Source: a bacterium
GTDB taxonomy: Bacteria; Planctomycetota; SZUA-567
Assembly (NCBI GenBank): GCA_003249795.1
Contig: QKHZ01000198.1
Span: 1 to 34,080, forward strand
Direction of reading: 5' to 3'
DNA: 34,080 nt
Shown here: positions 23,860 to 33,127 of the stretch, piece by piece
How the letters are laid out: each line of letters begins with the position of its first letter
Position numbering within the stretch: the stretch's first letter is position 1
The notes under the pieces: model-generated
Database searches by the model: none
Seen by the model: only the letters and a program-made list of their open reading frames with translations
Told to the model about the DNA's origin: nothing
Translations under genes and position numbers: made by a program

Positions 23860-24297
23860 ATGACAGTGGAGCCTGAACAGGAGGCGGTTGCAGAGCCGCT
23901 TGGGGCAATGGCTGCTGGGGAATCGGATGCAGACAGCAGGTTATGGGGTATGCTTGCGCATCTTTCACCATTTGCAGGGATTTTTCTTATTCCGATAACA
24001 ATTTTTTTGCCATTCGGTAATGTTGCTCCCGTGTGTGTGATTCCTCCGTTGGTAATTTGGATGTTGAAAAAGGACACCATGTCTTTTGTTGATGCACACG
24101 GAAAAGAAGCCTTGAACTTTAATATCATGGCATATATTGGAATGATTATTGGAATGATTTTAAGGTATGTGCTTGTTGGATATTTGATTTTAATGGCTGT
24201 TGGCGTTGCATGGATGATTCTGACTATTATTGCTGGGATTACGGCGTATAAGGGACAGACCTATCGTCATCCGTATTGCTTGCGTTTGATCAAATAG
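23860..24297 (+). CDS. DUF4870 family membrane protein
   Basis: 145 residues. After an acidic N-terminal ~25 residues comes the family pattern: SRLWGMLAHLSPFAGIF, then a hydrophobic stretch, VIPPLVIWMLKKDTMSFVDAHGKEALNFNIM, and two further helices ending in AYKGQTYRHPY. The central D-x-H-GKEALNF motif is diagnostic of DUF4870 (Tic20-like topology, three to four helices). The biochemical role is unknown. I use ATG 23860, with AAGGGGA five bases upstream, rather than the longer frame from TTG/ATG further left. A strong terminator follows at 24323, so it is a single-gene unit. Confidence 0.85.
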   Translation: MTVEPEQEAVAEPLGAMAAGESDADSRLWGMLAHLSPFAGIFLIPITIFLPFGNVAPVCVIPPLVIWMLKKDTMSFVDAHGKEALNFNIMAYIGMIIGMILRYVLVGYLILMAVGVAWMILTIIAGITAYKGQTYRHPYCLRLIK

Positions 24298-24322
24298 CGT
24301 AACGGCTGCGCATAGTTTCTTC

Positions 24323-24355
24323 AGGCAGAAGGCATCGGCTTTCTGCCTTTTTTTT
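24323..24355 (+). terminator. Rho-independent terminator after the DUF4870 gene
   Basis: Eight-base perfect stem AGGCAGAA/TTCTGCCT (24323-24330, 24341-24348) with a run of eight T at 24348-24355, 26 bases past the stop codon. Confidence 0.9.
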
Positions 24356-24408
24356 ATGGAATGCGATAGATTATATGACTGCGGCGGCGGAATCCGTTGC
24401 TGCTATTT

Positions 24409-25191
24409 TTATGCAATGGATGCATCAAGGCTTTCTGACCATCCGACGAAAATGGCGTCAAACAGTGCGAGCAGATCTGCCGGAACCGGCGCGGTGATTG
24501 TGAGTTGCTCTTTCGATTTCGGATGGGGCAGGTCAATGCGCCATGCATGCAGCGCCTGCCGCTTCAGTCCGCAGAAGTCTTTGACGCGCTTGTTTGCCGG
24601 CCGATCGCCGTACTGGTCGTCACACAGGATCGGACGCTCAAGCGAGGCCGCATGTACGCGGATCTGATGGGTTCGTCCTTGATGGGGCATGAACAGGATC
24701 AGGCTGGCAGGGACTCCCGGCCCCATCTTGCGCGGGTCAGGATAAAAGGCGGAGACCAGACGGTAGGTGGTTTCCGCTTCCAGCCCATCTTTGCCTTTTA
24801 CGACCGAAACCGGCTTGCGCCCGCCTTTCCATTTTGACAGATTCTTGCGGATGGTACCGTCAGTGTTAAACGGGACGCCAAGGCATCCGGCCAGATATTT
24901 CTTTTCCGTCTTGCGGTGACGGAAGGCATCTTCGAGCAATTTCTGCGCCTCAGGGGTTTTGGCAAAGAGCTGCACGCCGGTGGTGTCTCGGTCAAGTCTG
25001 TGGACAGGTTCAAGTCCTGACAGGTTCAGCCCGTCGCGCATCATGGTTGTAAAGCAAGCCCCGTTGTCTGAGACCGATTCGACCCCGTCGATTTTCTGCG
25101 CAGCCAGCAGAAAGTCGTCTTCATATAAAACCGAGCTTTTGGCGTCGAATTCAGAACCCATGTTGCGCCATGATCCTTGTCTGTTCAACAT
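24409..25191 (-). CDS. RluA-family RNA pseudouridine synthase
   Basis: 260 residues. The catalytic motif HRLDRDTTG places the active Asp at residue 67; other family landmarks are VLYEDDFLLAAQKIDGV near the start (with Lys in place), AFRHRKTEKKYLA, the conserved HQGRTHQIRVHAASL and PILCDDQYGD. It would isomerise uridine in rRNA or tRNA; the exact site cannot be told. There is no N-terminal S4 domain, so it is of the RluA/TruC-like short kind. The start is uncertain: ATG 25191 has no evident ribosome binding site, and ATG 25161 (MGSEFDAKS) would remove ten residues that are not conserved. It is 121 bases downstream of thpR on the same strand. Confidence 0.88.
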   Translation of the reverse strand: MLNRQGSWRNMGSEFDAKSSVLYEDDFLLAAQKIDGVESVSDNGACFTTMMRDGLNLSGLEPVHRLDRDTTGVQLFAKTPEAQKLLEDAFRHRKTEKKYLAGCLGVPFNTDGTIRKNLSKWKGGRKPVSVVKGKDGLEAETTYRLVSAFYPDPRKMGPGVPASLILFMPHQGRTHQIRVHAASLERPILCDDQYGDRPANKRVKDFCGLKRQALHAWRIDLPHPKSKEQLTITAPVPADLLALFDAIFVGWSESLDASIA

Positions 25192-25312
25192 GTTGTTATT
25201 TTCGTATGCAACGATTTTACCGAATATGCCGCAAAATGACAGCCCGGAAAATCAGTCAAAACAGGATTTTTGGTCACAGCCTGTCGTCACTGATCTGCTG
25301 CAGGAACGCGAA

Positions 25313-25876
25313 TTACATATTTAGATCAACCCGGTGCATCGGCGCATAAACCGGTCCAGTCCGGCGCAGGTCACTCATGAAGACGACGATTTGCGCTACA
25401 TCAAGCAGGCCGAACGATGCGTTTGCTGCATCATCAATCACCTCGTGCAGGCCTTCTGCGTCATGCGGCTGTTTGACCCGTCCGAGGGTGATATGTGGTT
25501 TGAACCCACGTTTTTCCGGCGGATAGCCGAACTCTTCAAAGCAATCGTCTACAACCGATGCAATCTGTGCCAGTTCATCTCGACCTGAGGCGATGTCGGC
25601 GACAACCACACGCGGGTGTTTCAGATTGGGAAATGCGGCGACGCCTCCGACTTCGGCAGTGACAGCATCCAACTCAGCAGCGGCGTTGCTGGTTGCCGTA
25701 AACACGTCTGGCAGATCTTTTTCCTGAACATCGCCCAGAAATTTCAGCGTCAGGTGCAGTGCGTCGGGGCTGACCCACCGGATTTTTGGGGCGTACGATT
25801 TCAGGTAGCTGATCTCCTGATTCAGTTCATGCGCAATTTGGCCGTCAAGTTCAATGCCAATAAATGTCCGGATCAT
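25313..25876 (-). CDS. thpR: RNA 2',3'-cyclic phosphodiesterase (2'-5' RNA ligase family)
   Basis: 187 residues, normal length for ThpR/LigT. Two HxTx motifs of the 2H phosphoesterase superfamily are present: His41-Leu-Thr43 (HLTLKFLG) and His128-Ile-Thr130 (HITLGRV), with the start RTFIGIELD and the segment KIRWVSPDALHLTLKFLGDV typical of the family. It hydrolyses 2',3'-cyclic phosphate RNA ends (or joins tRNA halves in vitro). It is divergent from the argA-like gene and upstream of the pseudouridine synthase, with which it may share a role in RNA maturation. Confidence 0.92.
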   Translation of the reverse strand: MIRTFIGIELDGQIAHELNQEISYLKSYAPKIRWVSPDALHLTLKFLGDVQEKDLPDVFTATSNAAAELDAVTAEVGGVAAFPNLKHPRVVVADIASGRDELAQIASVVDDCFEEFGYPPEKRGFKPHITLGRVKQPHDAEGLHEVIDDAANASFGLLDVAQIVVFMSDLRRTGPVYAPMHRVDLNM

Positions 25877-25952
25877 GTGTAAATCCTTCTTTCGGTTCTG
25901 TTTTTGAGTATTTTGAATGGCAGCGGTTTCCGTCGATTTACCGTGACCGGGC

Positions 25953-25981
25953 TTGACTTTGCCGCCTGTAGGCTTTATACA
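25953..25981 (+). promoter_or_regulatory. Near-consensus sigma-70 promoter of the arginine genes
   Basis: TTGACT (25953-25958) and TATACA (25976-25981) with a 17-base spacer. The spacer holds the palindrome GCCTGTAGGC (25964-25973), a possible operator. Start of transcription would be about 25 bases before the ATG at 26014. Confidence 0.75.
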
Positions 25982-26013
25982 CTTCTTTTACCCTTGCGAA
26001 CAGGAAAAAATGA

Positions 26014-26466
26014 ATGATCAGAAAAGCCAAACTCGGTGATATTCCCGAGATCCACAAGTTGATTAATGACTTCGCCCGTCAGGAAGTGATGCTGCCGATT
26101 GCCATCGGCGATATGTTCGGGCGCTTGCGTGACTTCCGCGTTGCAGAGAAGGACGGCCGGATTATCGGCGCGGTTGCAATCCATGCGACGTGGGACACGC
26201 TGGTGGAGTTGCGCTCGCTTGCCGTTTGCAAGACGGTGCAGGGCGAGGGCATCGGCAGGCAGCTTGTGGAGATGGCGCTGTCGGATGCGGTGGAGCTTGG
26301 CGCGACCGAAGTTTTTACCCTGACCTATATCCCCGATTTTTTCGAAAAGTTCGGGTTTACGCGTGTGGATCGCGCAGAGCTTCCGCATAAGGTGTGGATT
26401 GACTGCATGCGCTGTCCGAAGTTTCCTGACTGCGGTGAGGTTGCGATGCTCAAGTCGTTGTCGTAA
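26014..26466 (+). CDS. N-acetylglutamate synthase-like GNAT acetyltransferase
   Basis: 150 residues, one GNAT domain. The acetyl-CoA loop is seen in VQGEGIGRQLVEMAL after the strand LVELRSLAVC; the C-terminus IPDFFEKFGFTRVDRAELPHKVWIDCMRCPKFPDCGEVAM has the Cys/Phe-Pro-x-Cys pattern typical of short ArgA-type synthases that make N-acetylglutamate, the first step of arginine synthesis. The single-domain form lacks the amino-acid-kinase domain of E. coli ArgA and so the usual arginine feedback site. It is followed 49 bases later by argH, which strongly supports the role; fused ArgH-ArgA forms are known elsewhere. AGGA lies upstream of the ATG. Confidence 0.87.
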   Translation: MIRKAKLGDIPEIHKLINDFARQEVMLPIAIGDMFGRLRDFRVAEKDGRIIGAVAIHATWDTLVELRSLAVCKTVQGEGIGRQLVEMALSDAVELGATEVFTLTYIPDFFEKFGFTRVDRAELPHKVWIDCMRCPKFPDCGEVAMLKSLS

Positions 26467-26515
26467 CTGATTCGCCGGTTCCGTCACTACGTTTATTATC
26501 GCAGGAGAATTCTCA

Positions 26516-27895
26516 ATGGCTAAACTTTGGAACGGGCGCTTTGCCAGGGGTACGCATAATCTGATGGAGCAGTTCAGCGAGTCGATCAGCTTCGACCGTG
26601 AGCTCGCGGAGGTTGATATCCGTGCCAGCCTTGCGCATGCGAAGATGCTGAATGCCGTGAAGCTCATCTCTACAAAAGACCTGAGCGCGGTCCGCAAGGG
26701 CATGAAAGAAATTCTTGAGTCGATCCGCGCCGGAAAGTTTGTCTATCGTACTTCCGACGAAGATATTCATATGGCGATTGAAAGCGAGTTGACCCGCCGT
26801 GTCGGTGATCCTGCACGCCGCCTTCATACCGCCCGCAGCCGCAACGACCAGGTTGCGACCGATACCCGTCTCTGGACGCGCGAAAAAATCGATCTGCTTT
26901 CGGGTTTGATTCTGAATGTGCAGAAGGCGCTTCTCGCGACGGCAACGCGTGAGAAAGATGTCGTCATCCCCGGTTACACCCATCTGCAGCGTGCCCAGCC
27001 GATTCTGGCCTCGCAGCATCTTCTGGCGTATGTCGAGATGCTGGAGCGTGACCGCGAACGGATGGCTGATGCCCGCAAGCGTGTGAACCGGATGCCGCTG
27101 GGAAGTTGCGCGATGGCTGGCACAACGCTTCCGATCGACCGCCAGATGGTGTGCAAAGAACTCGGCTTTGACGGACTGTGCGAAAACAGCATGGACGCTG
27201 TCAGTGACCGCGATTTTATTGTCGAAACATTGTCCGCGCTGACGTTGCTGTTTCTGCACCTGTCGCGATTCAGTGAAGATGTGATCCTGTGGTCGGGCTC
27301 GGAAATGGGGCTGATCAAGCTTGATGACGCGTGGAGTACCGGAAGCTCAATCATGCCGCAGAAGCGTAATCCCGATTTGATGGAGCTGACCCGCGGAAAA
27401 ACCGGCCGGATTGTCGGCTCGTTGATGGGGATGATCACGGTGATCAAAGGGTTGCCGATGACGTATAACCGCGACCTGCAAGAAGACAAGGACCCGCTGT
27501 TTGATGCGGTCGCTACAGCCGAGTTGACGCTGCGGTGTCTGGCCGAGTTTGTGCCGACGATCAAGTTTAACCGCAAGCGTGCGGCGTCACTTCTTGTCGA
27601 CGGATTCCTGGATGCAACGGTTCTAGCGGAATATCTGGTCAATAAGGGATTGCCGTTCCGTTCGGCGCATGAAGTGTCGGGGACGCTTGTGCGTCACGCT
27701 GAGGAAAACGGTCTGCGTTTGTGCGAGATTCCGCTTGAGTTTATGCGCGGGGTTAGCCCGCTGATTGGCAAGGACGTATTCCAGTGCCTGAATCCGCAGA
27801 ACACGCCGAAGGCATATGTCTCTGCCGGAAGCGCGGGTCATAAGGAAGTGTCCAAAGCTCTTACCCGCTGGAAAAAACGGCTGGCCAAAAAATAA
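26516..27895 (+). CDS. argH: Argininosuccinate lyase
   Basis: Splits argininosuccinate into arginine and fumarate, the last step of arginine synthesis. 459 residues, the normal length. The start AKLWNGRF, DEDIHMAIE, TARSRNDQVATD, the helix TPGY-type YTHLQRAQP and the superfamily signature GSSIMPQKRNPD (around 280) are all present, and the following GLPMTYNRDLQEDK is typical. AGGAG lies eight bases before the ATG. Second gene of a short arginine unit behind the promoter at 25953. Confidence 0.97.
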   Translation: MAKLWNGRFARGTHNLMEQFSESISFDRELAEVDIRASLAHAKMLNAVKLISTKDLSAVRKGMKEILESIRAGKFVYRTSDEDIHMAIESELTRRVGDPARRLHTARSRNDQVATDTRLWTREKIDLLSGLILNVQKALLATATREKDVVIPGYTHLQRAQPILASQHLLAYVEMLERDRERMADARKRVNRMPLGSCAMAGTTLPIDRQMVCKELGFDGLCENSMDAVSDRDFIVETLSALTLLFLHLSRFSEDVILWSGSEMGLIKLDDAWSTGSSIMPQKRNPDLMELTRGKTGRIVGSLMGMITVIKGLPMTYNRDLQEDKDPLFDAVATAELTLRCLAEFVPTIKFNRKRAASLLVDGFLDATVLAEYLVNKGLPFRSAHEVSGTLVRHAEENGLRLCEIPLEFMRGVSPLIGKDVFQCLNPQNTPKAYVSAGSAGHKEVSKALTRWKKRLAKK

Positions 27896-27928
27896 AGTTA
27901 TTTCGCACACAGACTGCCGTTTTTTTTT
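27872..27928 (+). terminator. Possible terminator after argH
   Basis: AAAAAACGGC at the end of argH can pair with GCCGTTTTTT from 27916, followed by more T (run of nine). The loop is about 34 bases, with a small inner repeat AAATAA/TTATTT, so the hairpin is not compact; the T-run is its best support. Confidence 0.35.
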
Positions 27929-27957
27929 CTCTCTCTGGGTTTTTCGGCAAGCAGAGA

Positions 27958-30219
27958 TCAGGCCAGCATATCCTCGCTGCCGGATGAGCTGATGAGCAGC
28001 GTCGTCGGCAGGCCTGCCAGCATGCGGCCGTAATTGTCGTGCCATGTCTGTTCGTTGTCCGCAGCCGGCGTTTCAAAACCTAGCATCACACAGGTCGCGT
28101 CGGCTGAATATTCATGAAGCGTATCGCGGAATGTCTGTTCGCTGACGATGGCAACGACATCGGCATCCATCCGCGCGCTTTGAACCAGTGAGTCAAGTGC
28201 ATCAACAGCCGGTTGCCGTCCGGCTTCGTGCGGGACAAGGCGCAGAATCCGGATCTGAGTTCGTGTCCACTCCCAGTTACGTTTCATCAGATGCGCAAGC
28301 AGAACCATCAGGTTGCCGTTTTTCTGGCCGCGCCACCAGATATCGATCCGTTTGGTTTTACTGGGAACCGCGACACCGCTTTCTCGCAGCAAGAGTAAGC
28401 TCATCCCCAGCTTCGACGCAATCCGGAGCTGGCTGGTAAATGGTTTGAGCCGTTCCGGATCTGTTGACCAGCCGAAGAACGCCATGTTCGGGCAGATCGG
28501 CCCGATTGCTCCCGCCTGCAGGACTGACAGCACGCCTTGTTCAAGCGAGTCGGCAACCATGACGATCGGGAACGCCTGGATCGTGTTCTTGCGGCAGAAT
28601 TCGTTCAGCTGTTTCATTGCGCTTTGCCGGTGTGTGGCGTGTTCGTGGATTGTGCCAACAAGGATGTGGGCCATGTAGACGATGCCGTGGCCTGCCTCAA
28701 GCCAGTTGGCGTAGCGAACCAGCGTTTCGCGTGCGGAAGGGTTACCGGTAAAGACAAGGATGGTCGGCCGCCAGTTGCGCGGGTCTTCTTTCATACGGGA
28801 GAGGCGGACGAGGTTTTTGCGGACAGATGCATATACAAATCCGCGTCTAGCATCACCGAATGCCGACTGTAACTCGCGCGTACGCAAATACCATAGCAGC
28901 GCCGCAATGATCAAGACAGCGCAGAACGCAGACGGTGCGCTGATCAGGAACGCCGTTGCCGTACAGCCGACACCGCCGAGGAGTGCCGTTACCCAGTGGA
29001 AATAGCGGAAACGTGGCCGGAAGCTGGGGTTTAGCCCGAAGGCTTCAATGAACGCGGCGAGATTGGTCATGCCGTAGGTGTAGAGGAAGAACATCGTGAT
29101 GATGGAGGCGACAATATTGAGCGCACCGCCTTCGCTTTCATTTCCAGCCCAGATCAGAACTGCAAACGTGATGATGCTTGTCAGGATCAGGGCGCGGCGA
29201 GGCTCGTCGTTCTGTGCGGTTCCTTTAGCAAAGGGCGAAATGATTGGAATAATATCATCGCGGCTGACGGCCTGCAGGATGCGGGGAGCGCCAAGCAGAC
29301 TGCCCAGTGCGCTCGACAGTGTTGCCGCAAATACCCCGATTGCGACAAAGAAGCCGAGGCCGAACAGGGCGTTGTCGACCAGCGTGTCGTATGGTGCGTC
29401 AATCATATCGCTTCGTGAGAATGCACCGCCGCAGATCAGAATTGCCGCCAGATACACAAGAAACCCGACGCCAATTGCAAAGAGAGTTCCGCGCGGGATC
29501 GAGATTGACGGATTTTTCAGATCGCCCGACATGTTTACGCCCGCAAGAATTCCGGTTACGGCGGGAAAGTAAATCGCAAAGATCAGCCAGAAACTGTAGC
29601 GGGGGCCGGTGTGATAGGCTGTGTCAATTGTCGTATATCCGGGGGCAAGGTTTTCTTTAAATATCGTCATGTCGAATGATGTCAGCGCGCCCAGCAGGAA
29701 GACGAGAATCGAGATGCCGAGAGCACCCATAATGACGTACTGCGCTTTAATGGCCCAGTCCGCACCGCGCCACGCGATCCCGATCAGAACGACTGCTGCT
29801 GCCAGTCCGATATGAAGAAAATATGGAGAAAGTGCCGGAAGCGACCGGACGACCGCTTCGGTAAAACCGAGGATATAAAATGGAACTGACAGTGCCTGCG
29901 CAAAAAAGAGGGCGATGCCGATGGCTCCGCCGAACTCCGCGCCCAGCACTCGGCTGATCATAAAATACGCGCCGCCCCCGCGCACATGCATGTTTGTTGA
30001 GATCGCACTGACCGAGAGGGCTGTCAGGGTGGTGATCGATTTAGCGATAAGCAGAATGATTATGGCGTTGATGATGCCGGATTGGCCGACAACGAAGTTT
30101 GAGCGCATGTAGAGGATGACACCCAGGATCGTCAGGATGCTTGGCGTAAAAACGCCGCCGAATGTCCCGAAGAGCGTTCGTGATGCGCTGGCTGTCGATC
30201 GTCCTGATGTTCCTGGCAT
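27958..30219 (-). CDS. Cation-chloride cotransporter (SLC12/APC superfamily)
   Basis: 753 residues: about 12 membrane helices in residues 15-480 and a soluble C-terminal domain of ~270. Hallmarks of the SLC12 (NKCC/KCC) family are GVILYMRSNFVVGQSG in helix 1 and FAIYFPAVTGILAGVNMSGDLKNPSISIPRGT in the middle, besides LGAPRILQAVSRDDIIP. The C-terminal part has the alpha/beta pattern of the regulatory domain of these transporters (TILVFTGNPSARETLVRYANWL). It should move chloride with Na and/or K across the inner membrane; ion preference cannot be read from the sequence. It begins 19 bases after the YhaN-like ATPase gene on the same strand and is the last gene of that unit, convergent with argH. 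Confidence 0.88.
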   Translation of the reverse strand: MPGTSGRSTASASRTLFGTFGGVFTPSILTILGVILYMRSNFVVGQSGIINAIIILLIAKSITTLTALSVSAISTNMHVRGGGAYFMISRVLGAEFGGAIGIALFFAQALSVPFYILGFTEAVVRSLPALSPYFLHIGLAAAVVLIGIAWRGADWAIKAQYVIMGALGISILVFLLGALTSFDMTIFKENLAPGYTTIDTAYHTGPRYSFWLIFAIYFPAVTGILAGVNMSGDLKNPSISIPRGTLFAIGVGFLVYLAAILICGGAFSRSDMIDAPYDTLVDNALFGLGFFVAIGVFAATLSSALGSLLGAPRILQAVSRDDIIPIISPFAKGTAQNDEPRRALILTSIITFAVLIWAGNESEGGALNIVASIITMFFLYTYGMTNLAAFIEAFGLNPSFRPRFRYFHWVTALLGGVGCTATAFLISAPSAFCAVLIIAALLWYLRTRELQSAFGDARRGFVYASVRKNLVRLSRMKEDPRNWRPTILVFTGNPSARETLVRYANWLEAGHGIVYMAHILVGTIHEHATHRQSAMKQLNEFCRKNTIQAFPIVMVADSLEQGVLSVLQAGAIGPICPNMAFFGWSTDPERLKPFTSQLRIASKLGMSLLLLRESGVAVPSKTKRIDIWWRGQKNGNLMVLLAHLMKRNWEWTRTQIRILRLVPHEAGRQPAVDALDSLVQSARMDADVVAIVSEQTFRDTLHEYSADATCVMLGFETPAADNEQTWHDNYGRMLAGLPTTLLISSSGSEDMLA

Positions 30220-30238
30220 AGAGGGCCGCCTTTATCGG

Positions 30239-33127
30239 TTACGCCTGCGCTTTAATTTGCGCTGGCTGTGTTTTTATATTTTGATTTTCTGGCAGAAGGA
30301 CACGGGCGTCTTTCCACGAATGGTGATTTTTCTCAAGATTCTCATGCCTGCTTTCGTGACAGGAGAATACAAAAATCTGGCGTTTTTCTGCCGCAGTTTT
30401 CAGCGTGTTCATACCGTGTTGAAAACGGATGTCGTCGGCGTGGATAAACGGATCGTCAAAGACTATCGGCCTCGACGGCATCAGTGTGTTCGCCAGAAGT
30501 AACCGAAGGCACAGATAAACCTGATCAAGCGCACCGCGGGAAAAGTGGCGCTGGATCTGCTCCTGCGAAACTGGTACGCCGAGGGAAATATCAACGGCGC
30601 GAAGTTGTAGGCGGTCTGTCAGTTCCAGCTTCCAGTGCCGAGTGAAACCTTCAACGGTCTCGTTCAACTGTTTGCCGAAAACCGGGCTCCACTCAGAGTG
30701 CTGTCTGCTTGCCAGTTGTTGGATCTTGCCAATTGCGTAGGCCGTCGCTTGTTCAAAGCGTTCCGCTTTCGCGTAAGCCTGATGTAATTGGTCTAACTCG
30801 GCACGCACAAGCGGAAGACGCTCGCGCAGCGACTTGGAGTCTACCGCCAGCGTTGTTTCTGCGATTCGTGAATCATTGGCGATACTTTCTCGTTCGCGCT
30901 GAAGCGATTGGACGATGCGGCGGTATTCGGCGGCGGATTGATCCGGTTGCAGATCGATCCATTCAGGATGGTTATGAAGATATGTTTGCTCATTGGCTTT
31001 GAGCTGAGCGGTTTCAGGATTGCGTTTGTCTGGTGAAGAAAGTGCCTGCAGTTGTTCCTGCAGTTGCGGGATCGTTTGTCGTTTCAGCTGCTCAATCAGC
31101 CGCTTTTTTCCTGCATGCGTTTTGTATTGTCCGAGTAACTCGCGCAGTTGGGACGGGATTGTCAGGTCGCTCTCTTCTGGCGACAAGCCTCCTTCCTGAA
31201 GAATTGTTGCAAGTTGGTAGATGATTTCAGCTGCGGTATTCTCTTTGTCCGTAATTTCTTTTTTTACAGATTCAAGCGGTTGCACGACTGCGTCACGTTC
31301 CGCCTGAGCAGAGCGCACGTCCTCAAGATTTCGCGCAAGAGTTGCAAGCGCCGGGAGCGCTGACGGCTCTGTTTGGATTCGTTCAGCTATTTTTGCGCAA
31401 AGTGTCGCGTAGTGGGTTTCGATTTCGGTTTGACGCTGTAGCAGTTGCGAGAGCTGCAGGAGCTGTCCCTGATGTTGCCGAAGCCATGCAGCGTCTTTTT
31501 TTAGCGTATCCACGTCGCTAGCGCAACGTTCTGCAAGCTGCCGGCATTGCTCGTCCTGCCGTTCGCGTTTCTTTTCGTCATCGGCTAAAATACACTCGGC
31601 TTGTACGCGTGCGTCGATTGCGAGTTTACGGCTGTTTTCATTCCAGAGCCTGCTGGCGACAAGAAGCCCGAGACCGACACCGGCTGTGATCAGTGATCCG
31701 AAAATCAAGGTGACGAAAATCCAGGCAGGTGCATCGGTTGTCAGGTACGCCGCAAAAAAAATCAGGCCGATGATTAAACCAACGCAGCAAAATGCGATGC
31801 CGCTGCGCCGAAACAGTTCTCTAAAACGATTATTCGTTTCGATTGTCCGATTGGCATCGTCGATCTGTTTGCGGGCATATGCGCAGTCACTCGATTCATT
31901 GTCATCTGCCAACAATAGATTGAGGTCTGTTGCCTGAAGCCGCTCAGAAAGTTCTGCAAGGCGGTCTTGTGCTTGCGGGTCAATGCCGAGCCGTTCCAGC
32001 GTTTGGCGCTGTGTGTGTAGCGATTGTTTCAGGGATACTGTACTGTTTTCTTCGTTAATCGCCCGATCGATCCAAAGCCGCAGTTCTTCCCTGTCGTTTG
32101 TCGGGATTTCGACAAGTTTGCCAAACCGTGCGGTTGCCGCTGCTGTGACTTCTGACTTGGCCTGCAGTTGTCGCATGGTTTCGCGCTTCGTGTCGAGTTC
32201 ATTTTGGAGATGACACAACCTCTCGTGCAGGCGTGTGAGATCTTCTTCACAGTTTAGCGTGAGGTTGTCGTATTTGGAAAGAGATTCGCATTCGGCAAGG
32301 TGCTTGCCAATTTCATCCTGCAGGCGCCGCGACCTTTTTTCATCCTCAGATAATTCAAGAAGACGCGCGCGCGTTCCCAGAAGCGTTTGCTTGTCCAGCT
32401 CCGCATGCAGTTTGTGTTCGCGGGCGATGACGTCGCGGCTTGCGGTTGTGTCTTCCTCAAGCTGTTGTTGTCTTGCTTCAAGCTCGTGCTGCTCTTGTTC
32501 AAGTTCTGCGATGCGTTGCCTCAGGTTTTTTAACTCTGTTTTTTCGAGATTGACTTTGCCCTTGTTGAGGGTGCCATCGTACTGCAACCGTGCATTATTG
32601 AGCCGTTCCAGCGCCTGTTGCACAGAGCTGCCGCCGGAGGTGAAGAGGCTGCCGACGCGGTCGGACAAGTCTGCAAAGTCAGCGACAGGCCCCGTGTCCT
32701 GCCTCAGAAATGCGATGCGCTCGAACGCATCGCGGCTGAGTCCGGTCAGCGTTTCACCGAGGGTGTCGCCGCTGGGCTTGCGCATGAACTTCTTTGTAAG
32801 ATCTTTCCCGCTGGCAGAGTCCTGTACGGAAAATTCGTCTGTCTTCAGATCCCGCCAGACCGACAGGGATTGGCCGTCGTCCAGCGTTAGTATTCCACTG
32901 ATCCGGTAGGCGCTGCCATCAAGCGGAAGATACCGCTCTTCGTCCGGTGTACTCATCCAGCGCTTGCCCGTACTGGTACGGACGCTGTAGAGAAGCGCAA
33001 GGATTGCTGCAGCAAGGGTGCTTTTTCCGGATTCGTTTGGCGCGACAATCAGGTTCAGGCCGGGATGGAAAACAATTTCTCCCGACAGTGCGCCGAAGCC
33101 CGTGATCTTCATCGAATCAATCCGCAT
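30239..33127 (-). CDS. SbcC/YhaN-like SMC-type ATPase with two membrane helices inside the coiled coil
   Basis: 962 residues from the ATG at 33127, which has GGAGG six bases upstream; the longer frame to 33223 would add 32 unlike residues inside the upstream gene. The N-terminal half-ATPase has IDSMKITGFGAL and Walker A APNESGKST (29-37). Coiled coil follows to ~460, then two hydrophobic helices close together (around residues 450-475 and 485-510, FCCVGLIIGLIFFAAYL and WIFVTLIFGSLITAGVG), coiled coil again, and a C-terminal lobe with signature SRGALDQVYLCLRLLLA, Walker B PIVFDDPF and the His-containing FVFSCHE. There is no Cys-x-x-Cys zinc hook. This matches the YhaN type rather than SbcC: the coiled-coil tip is put into the membrane. 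It overlaps the SbcD/YhaO-like gene by 11 bases, its likely nuclease partner. Confidence 0.87.
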   Translation of the reverse strand: MRIDSMKITGFGALSGEIVFHPGLNLIVAPNESGKSTLAAAILALLYSVRTSTGKRWMSTPDEERYLPLDGSAYRISGILTLDDGQSLSVWRDLKTDEFSVQDSASGKDLTKKFMRKPSGDTLGETLTGLSRDAFERIAFLRQDTGPVADFADLSDRVGSLFTSGGSSVQQALERLNNARLQYDGTLNKGKVNLEKTELKNLRQRIAELEQEQHELEARQQQLEEDTTASRDVIAREHKLHAELDKQTLLGTRARLLELSEDEKRSRRLQDEIGKHLAECESLSKYDNLTLNCEEDLTRLHERLCHLQNELDTKRETMRQLQAKSEVTAAATARFGKLVEIPTNDREELRLWIDRAINEENSTVSLKQSLHTQRQTLERLGIDPQAQDRLAELSERLQATDLNLLLADDNESSDCAYARKQIDDANRTIETNNRFRELFRRSGIAFCCVGLIIGLIFFAAYLTTDAPAWIFVTLIFGSLITAGVGLGLLVASRLWNENSRKLAIDARVQAECILADDEKKRERQDEQCRQLAERCASDVDTLKKDAAWLRQHQGQLLQLSQLLQRQTEIETHYATLCAKIAERIQTEPSALPALATLARNLEDVRSAQAERDAVVQPLESVKKEITDKENTAAEIIYQLATILQEGGLSPEESDLTIPSQLRELLGQYKTHAGKKRLIEQLKRQTIPQLQEQLQALSSPDKRNPETAQLKANEQTYLHNHPEWIDLQPDQSAAEYRRIVQSLQRERESIANDSRIAETTLAVDSKSLRERLPLVRAELDQLHQAYAKAERFEQATAYAIGKIQQLASRQHSEWSPVFGKQLNETVEGFTRHWKLELTDRLQLRAVDISLGVPVSQEQIQRHFSRGALDQVYLCLRLLLANTLMPSRPIVFDDPFIHADDIRFQHGMNTLKTAAEKRQIFVFSCHESRHENLEKNHHSWKDARVLLPENQNIKTQPAQIKAQA

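Noticed and set aside
25975..26703. Minus-strand frame of 242 residues opposite the acetyltransferase and argH start
   Set aside because: Overlaps two well-supported genes and their promoter; composition not protein-like.
26513..27259. Minus-strand frame of 248 residues opposite argH
   Set aside because: Shadow of argH; no ribosome binding site and no family features.
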